From contig JAGCBE010000205.1 in the NCBI GenBank assembly GCA_017652345.1, forward strand, positions 26,331-90,330: 64,000 nt of DNA, written 5' to 3'. Shown here one piece after another: positions 45,838 to 53,972 of the stretch (positions are counted from its first letter, which is position 1; the number at the start of each line of letters is the position of its first letter). This DNA is from Methanobrevibacter sp. (GTDB lineage: Archaea; Methanobacteriota; Methanobacteria; Methanobacteriales; Methanobacteriaceae). The notes under the pieces were generated by a model that had not been told where the DNA came from, did no database searches, and saw nothing but the letters and a program-made list of their open reading frames with translations. The translations under genes were made by a program, and so were the position numbers.

Positions 45838-46821
45838 TTAAGCACTTTCATTAAGGTCACTACTATTAACCATTTCTTCTACAACTTCTGCAGCAATAGC
45901 AGCAGTCTTAGCATCCTTAAAATTTCCTTCAGGAAGAATTGAAGAAATTGCAGCATAAGCAGAACCACTATCAACAGGTACTGCAATATGAACTACTTGC
46001 CATACTTTTTCATCACGAGTTTTAGCAGCATCGCGTCCTACTTGGAAACGAAGAGTAAATACTGCATAACCAGATGTACTAGCGCCAGCATCACCAGAAG
46101 TATTTGGAGTCAAATCTTCGACAACTTCAGGATAACCAGGATAGATAGTATCACCATCACGATATGTGTCTGTAAAGCCCTTACCAGCAGCACACATAGA
46201 AGCAAGATGCTGAACATAAGCTTTATCACCAATAGTAGGTTCAGCATTCACATAATCTGTACTACCAGCCCAAGAAGTACCAGTAAGTTCATCAGCAAAC
46301 TTAGCTTCCCACTGCTCACCAACAGTTTTAGCTGTAATAGTAACAGCAGCAGTAGCGACACTTACAGTAAACTTATCGCCAAGCTTTGCTTCAATAGCGG
46401 TTTTCATTGCAGTAGCTTCAGTAGAAGCAGTAGTTCCACTAGCAGTTACAGTACAAGTCCAAGTATTACGTTCATGAGGTACAGTAGCACACTTAATAAA
46501 CATAATACTATAATCTTTACCTTTTACAGGAGTGGGGAAAGTAAACTTACGACTAAATGCTTTGCCAGGTACGGGAAGAGCTTTAGTAATCTGAAGTGTA
46601 TCAATATCAACTTCAGGAATTACAAAAGCAGGACTGTTACTACCACGACCAAGAGCAATAGCGAAATTCTTCGTAGGTGCAGCAGAAAGCAGACTTGAAG
46701 CACCAAGTTCAAAGAAAGAAATAGCACCTTTAGCAAGACCACTCAAATTGTATGGAGTAACAGTGGTACCTGTATTAGCATTAAGGGCTTTAGCCTTATC
46801 TACAATTAAAAGTTGTTTCAT
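45838..46821 (-). CDS. auxiliary capsid/structural protein, putative
   Basis: A 327-residue protein, Ala/Thr/Val-rich and beta-dominated (CTVTASGTTASTEATAMKTA, FTVSVATAAVTITAKTVG), beginning MKQLLIVDKAKALNANTG. Composition and codon choice (more C-ending codons than most neighbours) suit an abundant virion protein. It is the third gene after the capsid protein; my recollection is that the auxiliary capsid protein of phage crAss001 lies a similar distance behind its capsid gene. The identity as auxiliary capsid protein is inferred from position. Alternative: tail or decoration protein. Confidence 0.5.
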   Translation of the reverse strand: MKQLLIVDKAKALNANTGTTVTPYNLSGLAKGAISFFELGASSLLSAAPTKNFAIALGRGSNSPAFVIPEVDIDTLQITKALPVPGKAFSRKFTFPTPVKGKDYSIMFIKCATVPHERNTWTCTVTASGTTASTEATAMKTAIEAKLGDKFTVSVATAAVTITAKTVGEQWEAKFADELTGTSWAGSTDYVNAEPTIGDKAYVQHLASMCAAGKGFTDTYRDGDTIYPGYPEVVEDLTPNTSGDAGASTSGYAVFTLRFQVGRDAAKTRDEKVWQVVHIAVPVDSGSAYAAISSILPEGNFKDAKTAAIAAEVVEEMVNSSDLNESA

Positions 46822-46842
46822 ATTAATAATAATTATTTAAAT

Positions 46843-47874
46843 TTAAGATTGATAACCTTCATTATCAGGACGAACATTATTTCTAGCTATTTCCTGATTT
46901 TGAGCTTGTTGTTGCTGTTGAGCACTATACATACCTCCTTGAACAGAAATACGATAAAGGTCTACAGCATGTTTAAGAATATCAACATGTAAATAATCAG
47001 GTAAATCACAATTTACATCAACACCATCAATATCACTTAAATATTGAACCTTAGCAGGTTTACCAATATAACTTACACGAAGATTATTGGTATTAAGTCC
47101 TTGAGGAAGATGCTTATTGCCATCAGTGCCTTCTAAAACATCAATATACAAATCAAGTTGATTATTGTATACTACTGCAATAGGAGTTCTGAATCTAGGT
47201 CTAAGAACAAAATCATTAAGTGTATCAGCAAGATATATATCATCTATAAGACGTACTGGAAAATAATTTGTTACTTTATTACTTACAGTTCTATAATTTA
47301 ATGATAAATCTACAAGATAAAGATAATCAAATTGATTTTCAGTAGCTTCAAGTTCAATACCATAACCATTATAATCTACAGTTTCATAAGAAGATATGTC
47401 ATCAAGACTAGTAACAGTTACTTTATCAGTTAAACTATCAAACGTGTCTTTAGGTATTCTTACAGCATTATAGACTTCTTCTCCACTAATTGTTTCACTA
47501 ACAATCGCATAATATCTAGACGAACTATTATTAAAGTCAGCAATTTTACCATATATGCGTTCTATATAAGCTTCATCACCAAGTGAAAAAGGATTACCAG
47601 GCTCAGGACCTATAAGATCAGGATTGATAGTAGTATCTACAATTTTAACTTTGTAAAGACTTCTAAGAGCATTGATTTGACCAATTTTAGAGTTATCTGT
47701 GATAATTCTATCGTTAGTTATACCAATGTTTTGTGTGATTATCTGATTGACTGTATCTGTAATGCTCGAATTAATGACTAGGTCAATTTGTTCTGGAAGA
47801 ATAGCTCGAACATTTTGCATACCCATTTGTTGAGCATACTGTCGAAACCATACGTGCATCTCAGCTATAGTCAT
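46843..47874 (-). CDS. head-module structural protein, putative connector
   Basis: A 343-residue protein. The N-terminal helix MHVWFRQYAQQMGMQNVRAI then PEQIDLVINSSITDTVNQII resembles the start of head-tail connector proteins. The middle is beta-rich, with paired strands (NYFPVRLIDDIYLADTLNDF) near residues 215-235. The C-terminus is a Gln-rich helix (YSAQQQQQAQNQEIARN). It is 12 bases from the preceding gene. It is probably a conserved crAss head protein; no enzymatic motif is seen. Confidence 0.5.
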   Translation of the reverse strand: MTIAEMHVWFRQYAQQMGMQNVRAILPEQIDLVINSSITDTVNQIITQNIGITNDRIITDNSKIGQINALRSLYKVKIVDTTINPDLIGPEPGNPFSLGDEAYIERIYGKIADFNNSSSRYYAIVSETISGEEVYNAVRIPKDTFDSLTDKVTVTSLDDISSYETVDYNGYGIELEATENQFDYLYLVDLSLNYRTVSNKVTNYFPVRLIDDIYLADTLNDFVLRPRFRTPIAVVYNNQLDLYIDVLEGTDGNKHLPQGLNTNNLRVSYIGKPAKVQYLSDIDGVDVNCDLPDYLHVDILKHAVDLYRISVQGGMYSAQQQQQAQNQEIARNNVRPDNEGYQS

Positions 47875-47886
47875 AACTCTAATATA

Positions 47887-49005
47887 TTAAAAAAGTTTAA
47901 TTTTATTTTCATAAGCTTCACGAACATCTTTATGTTCTTCATTTTCAAACCAAGCAATAGCTTCGTTCATATTAGAACCAATAAATGTTCCTTCAGCTGT
48001 AGAAATTTGCTGATTAAACTCAGAACGTACAAGTTCACCACGAACAATCAATGTTTCAATAAACGCTTTGAGCTGAACATTCTTATCTTCAACAAAACGA
48101 TTGAACTTATCAGGATTTGTATTAACAAAATCAATAAGTGCAGCAACCTTTTCGTTACGAGATTTAAGAAGAGCTTCAGAAAGATTATCATTACGGAATA
48201 CACACATAGCAACATAAACTGCATTGAACTTAGCTTCAGTACCGTTAAGTTCAACAAAGTTCTTCATTGCCTTTGTCTTTTGTTCCGTCAACTTCTTCTG
48301 CTTTTCTGCTTCTCTAGCTTCATCCTTAATATAGAACCTAAGAGTAGGATCTGAATTAATTAGAGCAATATCTTTTGCAACATCAGAGTATAAAAGACAA
48401 TGACGATACATAAGATAATCTTCAAGTTTAGCAGGATGACCGTATTTATATTTAGAACTTTCAAGAGTATTTAAAGCATCAATTTTAATCTTTAATGCTT
48501 CTTTAATAGCAGCAGTATTTGCCCTATCAACTTTATCATACTCTTTATTAATTCTATCTTCTTCTTCTTGAATCTTTAAATAATCAGCTTTATGCTTATA
48601 AATAAATGTAGTATCAAGACTTACATCATTCTCGTTAATAGTAAACTGTATATTACTAAGCCAAGCTTTAACTCTAGTAATAAAATCAGGATTAGTAGGT
48701 GATAAACCTATAAGAGCTGGAAAATAAGCTGCTACTTCTTCAGCGTTAGAGGAAAGAATTTGACACGACTTAACAGAAGAACCAATAGTTTCTTTTCTCT
48801 GACCTAAGACTTTTAAATTAACGCGACGATAATTAGAATAGTTGTGTACAAGACTAATAGTTACACTACGCTTATCAATATACTCACTATTCAATTCATC
48901 ATTAGAAATAGTTGTATTATTTGTAGTTCCAGCAGGAACTTTTACCTCAGGTGAACTTGTATTTCCACCAGCCTTTTGTGTAGGAGTATTAGGTGTAATA
49001 TTCAT
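47887..49005 (-). CDS. structural protein downstream of the capsid gene
   Basis: A 372-residue protein. The first 35 residues are Thr/Asn/Pro-rich and probably disordered. A beta part follows (DKRSVTISLVHNYSNYRRVN), then a long helical, Lys/Glu/Ala-rich body (about 140-300) and a C-terminal helix (AIAWFENEEHKDVREAYENK). There is no signal peptide. Directly after the capsid gene (24 bases), so a capsid-associated or assembly role is likely. I do not recognise the family by name. Confidence 0.5.
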   Translation of the reverse strand: MNITPNTPTQKAGGNTSSPEVKVPAGTTNNTTISNDELNSEYIDKRSVTISLVHNYSNYRRVNLKVLGQRKETIGSSVKSCQILSSNAEEVAAYFPALIGLSPTNPDFITRVKAWLSNIQFTINENDVSLDTTFIYKHKADYLKIQEEEDRINKEYDKVDRANTAAIKEALKIKIDALNTLESSKYKYGHPAKLEDYLMYRHCLLYSDVAKDIALINSDPTLRFYIKDEAREAEKQKKLTEQKTKAMKNFVELNGTEAKFNAVYVAMCVFRNDNLSEALLKSRNEKVAALIDFVNTNPDKFNRFVEDKNVQLKAFIETLIVRGELVRSEFNQQISTAEGTFIGSNMNEAIAWFENEEHKDVREAYENKIKLF

Positions 49006-49028
49006 ATCCGTATAATTTTAATTAATAA

Positions 49029-50519
49029 TTAGAGTTTACACTGTAATTGGAACATCTTTGTGTTATTGTTTACTTGCAAGCCGTAAGTATTCTTAATCTC
49101 ATAACGACTCATATCAATCTCTGTTCCAAGACTATTCTGAGGAACACCGCCCCAAGAAGCTGGAATAGGAGTAAGACCTTTAAGTACGCCACTAAGATAA
49201 ATCTGACCCTTCAGACGAACCTTACGAACATTACGAACAGAACCTTCATCCTTATTACTATACTTACTCATATCAATAAGGAAAGCCTGATGTGAAGACA
49301 TTGGAAGACCTGTACGAGGATGTACGTTACCATTAGCCTTATCATTGTCTGCAAGAGTACCCTTATCAAGGAAAGAAAGATGCTTCAAAGTAATAATATG
49401 ATTATCTACTGTCTTATAACGACGGAAATACTTACCATAAGAAAGACCTCCATCAAAATCTTCAATCATCTTGTCACCAAGAGGTGTAACAAAACCTTCA
49501 GACTTAGCATCATTACGAATAGCTTGGTCAAAATCTTGCATAAAGCCCTTACCAGCCATAAGAACAACTTCCATAGTACCAGTATCAGTATCCTTATCCA
49601 AAACATCACCAATAGTACGTTCAATCTTATTCAATGTAAGATATTCACCATAAGTATCATAATTTGCCTCACGACAAATCTCCATCATACCAGAAGTATG
49701 AGGAATTGGTTGACCATTATCAGGGTCAACAAGAGTTACTTCACCGTTTTCAGTACGATTATATTCAGCAAGCCAAAGACGCTCTTCATCCATAATACGA
49801 ATATTAATATTATGCTGACGCATCTCCTCATTAATCCAAAGATTTGTTGTACCACCATCAGTGGTCTTAAACTCGTAAGTTACAATAGTATTACTAATGT
49901 TACCAGCAATTTCCTTAGAATAACGATGATACTCAAGCTGAGAAGTCATCTTACCAGGACCCATAACATTAGAACGATTTCCCTTACTGTAAGAAGCACT
50001 AATTGTAGGTGCAGTCATACTCCAATACTTACCCTTAGCAAGCATAGAAGGATCTACATAAACATTAGGATTAGGACTAGTAATCTTCAAACGATAAAGA
50101 TAACCACCATGAGCACCTTCTCCAAGGTCTTTCATAATACGAACTTGAGTCCTACTATCAGGAGCAATCAAACCATACTGCTCAATCAACCAATGAGTAG
50201 CAAACTCAACATCAAACATAGCACCACCCTTACCAGGAGTTGTATTACTTGTATTAAACCAAATAACGTAATCATTAAACTTCATACGTCCCATAATCTT
50301 CCAAGTCCACTGCTCTGTAGAAATATCAACAACACCAGCAGAACCTTGACCCTCAGTAAGGAAAGTTAAAGGAAACCTATCATCATCCATACCAAAAGTA
50401 TAGGTAAGGGTGTTATTAATTTCCTCAGGATGTGTAAGCATAAGATGAGCAATAGTTTCTTCATTTGAATAACCACGGTCATCATAATTACCACGACTTA
50501 CTTCTCTAAGTTTGTACAT
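49029..50519 (-). CDS. major capsid protein
   Basis: A 496-residue protein that forms the icosahedral shell (HK97-type fold in crAss phages). Marker stretches match the crAss capsid family: MYKLREVSRGNYDDRGYSNE at the start, EQWTWKIMGRMKF (about 69-81), GGYLYRLKI, WINEEMRQHNINIRIMDEER (about 229-248), ADNDKANGNVHPRTGLPMSS (about 396-415) and GLQVNNNTKMFQLQCKL at the end. Codon use is biased to C-ending codons (AAC, TTC), as expected for a very abundant product. This bias also creates a 349-codon antisense frame that is not a gene. It sits 29 bases after the scaffold candidate. Confidence 0.92.
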   Translation of the reverse strand: MYKLREVSRGNYDDRGYSNEETIAHLMLTHPEEINNTLTYTFGMDDDRFPLTFLTEGQGSAGVVDISTEQWTWKIMGRMKFNDYVIWFNTSNTTPGKGGAMFDVEFATHWLIEQYGLIAPDSRTQVRIMKDLGEGAHGGYLYRLKITSPNPNVYVDPSMLAKGKYWSMTAPTISASYSKGNRSNVMGPGKMTSQLEYHRYSKEIAGNISNTIVTYEFKTTDGGTTNLWINEEMRQHNINIRIMDEERLWLAEYNRTENGEVTLVDPDNGQPIPHTSGMMEICREANYDTYGEYLTLNKIERTIGDVLDKDTDTGTMEVVLMAGKGFMQDFDQAIRNDAKSEGFVTPLGDKMIEDFDGGLSYGKYFRRYKTVDNHIITLKHLSFLDKGTLADNDKANGNVHPRTGLPMSSHQAFLIDMSKYSNKDEGSVRNVRKVRLKGQIYLSGVLKGLTPIPASWGGVPQNSLGTEIDMSRYEIKNTYGLQVNNNTKMFQLQCKL

Positions 50520-50548
50520 AAAATAAATAATTTAATAATTAATAAATC

Positions 50549-51865
50549 TTAGTTCAGTAGAATCTTATTAAAATCTACTTTTTTACTACCTTCTGGCTTA
50601 TTAATCTTAACAGTATGTGCAGAACGTTGTTGTTTAGACTTAATAACTAATTTGCGAACAGCATCTTCTTTAATAGCCATGTCAATCAAATCTTTATAAC
50701 TTCCGCCTGTAAATGTAAGCCAAGCATCAAGAAGCTCTTTATTTAAAGCTTCTTCGTCAGTTAATTTAGCTAAATCTCTTTGATAACCAGTCAAAACATT
50801 ACCATCTTCGTCTTTAACAGCAGGCTCAGAAAGATATTTAAAGAAATCTTCTGTAGTATAAGTAATCTTTTGACCATTAATTTCTTTTACAAAGCTATCA
50901 GGAAGTTTATAACCTCCAATAACTTTTTTAGCTATAGCATCACTAACGCTTTGCCAATAATTACGAACACTTTGTTCCTCTTGTTCTCTAGCAGCTTTAG
51001 CACGATTTTCTATTTCTTTACGATAAGCCTTATCTTTACCAACTAAAGCTTCAAGTTGAGTTTTAGCTTCATCATAAAGACCTCCAGACTCTTTAAGATA
51101 TTTGATATAAGAATCACTCACACTCCTATTACCAAACTCTTTAGCTGCCATTCTTACAATAGCTTCAAGCTGAGATTCATTATCTTTATCAAGCTGAATA
51201 CCACTTCTATCGGGAATGTCACCAAAACCTTTGGGACTTCCAGTAATTTCAACATAATCAATAAACTGTTTAAGTACTGGATTATCTGCAAACAATTTAT
51301 TAACAGCACCTTGTGCTATTTCAGCAGCTTGAAGATTTCTAACAGAATCTATATAACTTTTAACACCTGCAGCATCATTAGTAAATTCTACAGGTTTCCC
51401 GTTTTCATCAGTAATGTCAATACCTACAGCTTCACGAATAGAATCTATAGACAAAGTATCATTCTCGTTATTATCATCAACATTATTTTCTTCAAGCCAT
51501 GCTTTTACATCTTTAGCTTCTTTAAAAAGTTTACCTTCTTTATCTACAACATTTCCTGCATTATCAACGGTATAAATAATACCATCAAATTCAATTTCAG
51601 TACCAGGCTCTAGACCCCCCGTAGAAGAGTTATTGGACTTATTTTCTTCTCCATTACTACCACCATTATTATCATCAGTAGTAGCACCTTCACCTGTATT
51701 ACCATTATTGTTTTTATCATCTCCGTTAATATCAACAGTTTCGCTACCATTTAAATGAGTAGTATCAGGCTGATTAGCAGGATTACCGTTATTACCAGAA
51801 GTTCCTTGCTGTCCACCATTAGGTTGTGCATTAACAGCACCTTTTCCTTCAAAATCAATGTCCAT
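50549..51865 (-). CDS. scaffolding-type protein upstream of the capsid gene (putative)
   Basis: A 438-residue protein from the ATG at 51865; an upstream in-frame TTG at 51892 is weaker. Residues 5-85 are an Asn/Gly/Asp-rich disordered linker. Residues 85-300 hold acidic helices (DVKAWLEENNVDDNN, NLQAAEIAQGAVNKLF) and a coiled coil (RKEIENRAKAAREQEEQ), and the C-terminus is basic (KQQRSAHTVKINKPEGSKKV). The acidic helical body with a basic tail, directly before the capsid gene, is the layout of phage scaffolding proteins. It has its own promoter at 51912-51942. Motif copy 14 lies in the linker. Confidence 0.55.
   Translation of the reverse strand: MDIDFEGKGAVNAQPNGGQQGTSGNNGNPANQPDTTHLNGSETVDINGDDKNNNGNTGEGATTDDNNGGSNGEENKSNNSSTGGLEPGTEIEFDGIIYTVDNAGNVVDKEGKLFKEAKDVKAWLEENNVDDNNENDTLSIDSIREAVGIDITDENGKPVEFTNDAAGVKSYIDSVRNLQAAEIAQGAVNKLFADNPVLKQFIDYVEITGSPKGFGDIPDRSGIQLDKDNESQLEAIVRMAAKEFGNRSVSDSYIKYLKESGGLYDEAKTQLEALVGKDKAYRKEIENRAKAAREQEEQSVRNYWQSVSDAIAKKVIGGYKLPDSFVKEINGQKITYTTEDFFKYLSEPAVKDEDGNVLTGYQRDLAKLTDEEALNKELLDAWLTFTGGSYKDLIDMAIKEDAVRKLVIKSKQQRSAHTVKINKPEGSKKVDFNKILLN
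51615..51629 (+). repeat. CCCCCGTA motif, copy 14
   Basis: CCCCCCGTAGAAGAG in the disordered linker of the scaffold candidate, encoding SSTGGLE. Confidence 0.7.
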
Positions 51866-51911
51866 AATTTTAATTTTACTATGATTAAACAAATACTTTA
51901 AATATCTGCTG

Positions 51912-51942
51912 CAAAAATAGCACTTTTAATAATAACTTCAAA
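51912..51942 (-). promoter_or_regulatory. Bacteroidetes-type promoter for the scaffold/capsid operon
   Basis: On the - strand TTTG (51942-51939), 19 bases, then TATTTTTG (51919-51912) followed by CAGCA. It is a full consensus match, about 45 bases before the ATG of the scaffold candidate. Confidence 0.7.
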
Positions 51943-52067
51943 AGCGTTTATAATAATTTAATTAGTTAAATTACTTCTATTTTAATTACTGCCAATAGTA
52001 TTTATAATGTAAAGAGCAACACTTAAATTTTCGGTTAATGTTATCAAATTGTGATGTAAAGAAGCCT

Positions 52068-52084
52068 ATTTTTCTGTTCCTTTT
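52068..52084. repeat. dispersed 17-base repeat, copy C
   Basis: ATTTTTCTGTTCCTTTT, identical to 2141-2157. Confidence 0.45.
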
Positions 52085-52107
52085 AAGCTACGTTTATTCA
52101 AAAGTGC

Positions 52108-52131
52108 TTTTGTGTATAATTGCACACAAAA
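52108..52131 (-). terminator. possible terminator between the head sub-operons
   Basis: TTTTGTGT (52108-52115) pairs with ACACAAAA (52124-52131). On the - strand it is followed by GCACTTTTG. It lies between the glycosyltransferase-like gene and the next promoter. Confidence 0.4.
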
Positions 52132-52243
52132 CAAAATAGATGCGCTTAAATTGAATTTCAAAATATTATATAAAATAAGTGGTGATTATCACTAGGACAA
52201 CCACCACGAGTAACTTGGAAATGCACTAAAGTTACGTTATTTG

Positions 52244-52981
52244 TTATAATTCATACTTTGATTTATATGGGAATAATTCTTGTAAACATTCTTTCATACC
52301 CACTTTCAAAGTTTCATTTGATATAGAAAATACTTCTCTATCTCCAAGTCGATTAAGTAAGTCTTCTTTAGTTGTAAAATCTTTAAAAATCTTAACATCT
52401 TCTCGTTGTATTATAGGAAATTTCTTGTATTTATATAAAACATTTAAAAGTATACAAGTAGGTTCACAACCATATAAGGTACTATATGACTTTTCTATAA
52501 TAAGTTTAGCATAATATATAGCTTGTTTAGACATATGAGTATTACCATGTTGACTAAAGTTATAATAAGTATAACCGTTATGTTCAAGTATATTTCTTGT
52601 ATCTTTTAAACTTTTTCTATAAACAACAGCTTTAATTGTATCAGGATTTTTAGATAATTCTCCTCTACTAAAATAAGGATAATTATCAAAATCTGTTTCT
52701 TTTATATAGAAATGGTCATCAGAAGAATATAAAAATTCATCAAGTTTGAAATAATCTACAGCATAACATATGGCTTTAAGAATATTCTTTTGTTTTTGTA
52801 TATGTTTGTAAGTATCAGTATAATCAAGTATATTTATTTTATCAGAAAGAAATCCAGGATTATAACCAATAAGATACATATTGTCTATATTTTTACCATA
52901 TTTTTCTAAACTTCTAAGTGAATAACGCAATTCATTATCTTCCCATTTAGAATGATGTCCTAAAACATAAAGAATATCCAT
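52244..52981 (-). CDS. Stealth/glycosyltransferase-like protein
   Basis: A 245-residue protein. NELRYSLRSLEKYGKNIDN (residues 16-34) followed by MYLIGYNPGF and INILDY matches the conserved core of Stealth-type proteins and related sugar transferases (N-(D/E)-L-(K/R)-Y-S-L-R-S-(I/L)-E-K-(Y/H)). An acidic metal-type site, EFLYSSDDHFYI (about 82-93), corresponds to the F-L-Y-x-x-D-D-x-(F/M) element. Stealth proteins transfer sugar-phosphate in capsule synthesis. In a phage this could modify capsid, fibre or host surface sugar. It stands between the portal and capsid genes, an odd place, with terminator and promoter signals downstream. It looks like an acquired gene. Confidence 0.65.
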   Translation of the reverse strand: MDILYVLGHHSKWEDNELRYSLRSLEKYGKNIDNMYLIGYNPGFLSDKINILDYTDTYKHIQKQKNILKAICYAVDYFKLDEFLYSSDDHFYIKETDFDNYPYFSRGELSKNPDTIKAVVYRKSLKDTRNILEHNGYTYYNFSQHGNTHMSKQAIYYAKLIIEKSYSTLYGCEPTCILLNVLYKYKKFPIIQREDVKIFKDFTTKEDLLNRLGDREVFSISNETLKVGMKECLQELFPYKSKYEL

Positions 52982-52987
52982 AATGCT

Positions 52988-53101
52988 TTATTTAAAATAA
53001 TTTACTAATTTTTCATAAGTTATTTTCTCTGTACTAACAGGAATAAGATGTTTACTTCTTTCATATATTCCATTACCTGTTTTAATTTCAACTTCTTTCA
53101 T
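52988..53101 (-). CDS. 37-residue small protein
   Basis: An ATG at 53101, one base past the stop of the preceding gene, opens KEVEIKTGNGIYERSKHLIP and a short helix TYEKLVNYFK, ending in TAA at 52988-52990, seven bases before the glycosyltransferase-like gene. The composition is protein-like and it fills the gap between two coupled genes. Function unknown; it may help couple translation of the next gene. Confidence 0.5.
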   Translation of the reverse strand: MKEVEIKTGNGIYERSKHLIPVSTEKITYEKLVNYFK

Positions 53102-53102
53102 A

Positions 53103-53969
53103 TCACTGTTTCCATTTACGAGCATTTCTTGCAAATACTACCATCTTCTTATGAGCAGGATTACCATCGTTATAAAGTTCAGCTTCTGATTTTCCAGTTC
53201 TAGCTTTAAGTTCAGTAAGACGACCTCTATGAGAAGGTTTGATATAAATTGAACCACCAGATTTAAGAGACCGACGAAGGGAACCGCCATACTTTTTCGA
53301 TAGATTATTTCCTGTTATAAGCTTACCATTATCATCATAATAAAATCTATCATATACTTCTAAAGGTTTACCTATACCAAAACTTAAATCTTCTATTTTA
53401 TCTAAACCTAGTATAGAAATTAACTTATTACCATAAGAAGTTACACCTCTAAATGGATTTAAATCCCAACCATCATAATAAGATACATATTTACCATTTG
53501 TATCTTCTCCTAGCCCTAGTTTATACTCACCAAGTTCGGGATTTGTTTCTACGTTTGAACCTCTGATAGCGTATGTTACTAAACGTTGTTTATCTTCGTT
53601 AGTTAGAGGTAGTGCATAGTATTTGGCAAAAGCATCTTTGGAAATAGAAGGTTTATATTTAGATTCTTTTAATGCTGAATCATAATGTCTTTTGTTTGCA
53701 GGAATTTGTAAATAATTAGCCCATAATTCATCTAATACATCATAATTACCAGAATCTGGCATCATTTCATGTTTAGATTGTTTATTTTTTACTACGGCAG
53801 AATAAAGTCTTTGTATCGGTTTATTATAACTAAAAGGTATTATATTGTCATACAATCTTTGTCTTATTACATTAGCAACATTTGTTTTATTTATATTTAT
53901 TGATGGAAAAGTAACATAAGGCATTGACGTAAATTTACCTTTTTGTTCATCTAAATGTTTTTTAGCCAT
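53103..53969 (-). CDS. basic virion protein next to the portal
   Basis: A 288-residue protein four bases after the portal gene. The N-terminus is extended and rich in Asn, Ile and Lys. The middle has Tyr/Gly-rich strands (GEDTNGKYVSYYDGWDL). Two adjoining basic motifs close it: GGSLRRSLKS (228-237) and then IKPSHRGRLTELKARTGKSE with FARNARKWKQ at the end. The last unit (K-P-x-x-R-G-x-x-(T/K)-x-x-(A/L)-x-x-x-x ... F-A-(K/R)-N-A-x-K-W) recurs, as I recall, at the C-terminus of small virion proteins in many gut phages. Probably packaged; the role of the motif is unknown. Confidence 0.5.
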   Translation of the reverse strand: MAKKHLDEQKGKFTSMPYVTFPSININKTNVANVIRQRLYDNIIPFSYNKPIQRLYSAVVKNKQSKHEMMPDSGNYDVLDELWANYLQIPANKRHYDSALKESKYKPSISKDAFAKYYALPLTNEDKQRLVTYAIRGSNVETNPELGEYKLGLGEDTNGKYVSYYDGWDLNPFRGVTSYGNKLISILGLDKIEDLSFGIGKPLEVYDRFYYDDNGKLITGNNLSKKYGGSLRRSLKSGGSIYIKPSHRGRLTELKARTGKSEAELYNDGNPAHKKMVVFARNARKWKQ

Positions 53970-53972
53970 AAT

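Larger units (their letters stand above)
51893..52243. other. 351-base gap between glycosyltransferase-like and scaffold genes
   Basis: No gene is seen. It contains the scaffold/capsid promoter, a 17-base repeat shared with 2141-2157, a TTTTGTGT/ACACAAAA hairpin (52108-52131), and a GTAACTT/AAGTTAC pairing (52210-52235) just after the glycosyltransferase-like stop. Confidence 0.5.

Noticed and set aside
49320..50369. A 349-codon + strand frame antisense to the capsid gene
   Set aside because: It arises from the codon bias of the capsid gene. Its sequence is Ile/Thr/Ser/Asn-rich without domain features, and the - strand frame is an unmistakable capsid protein.
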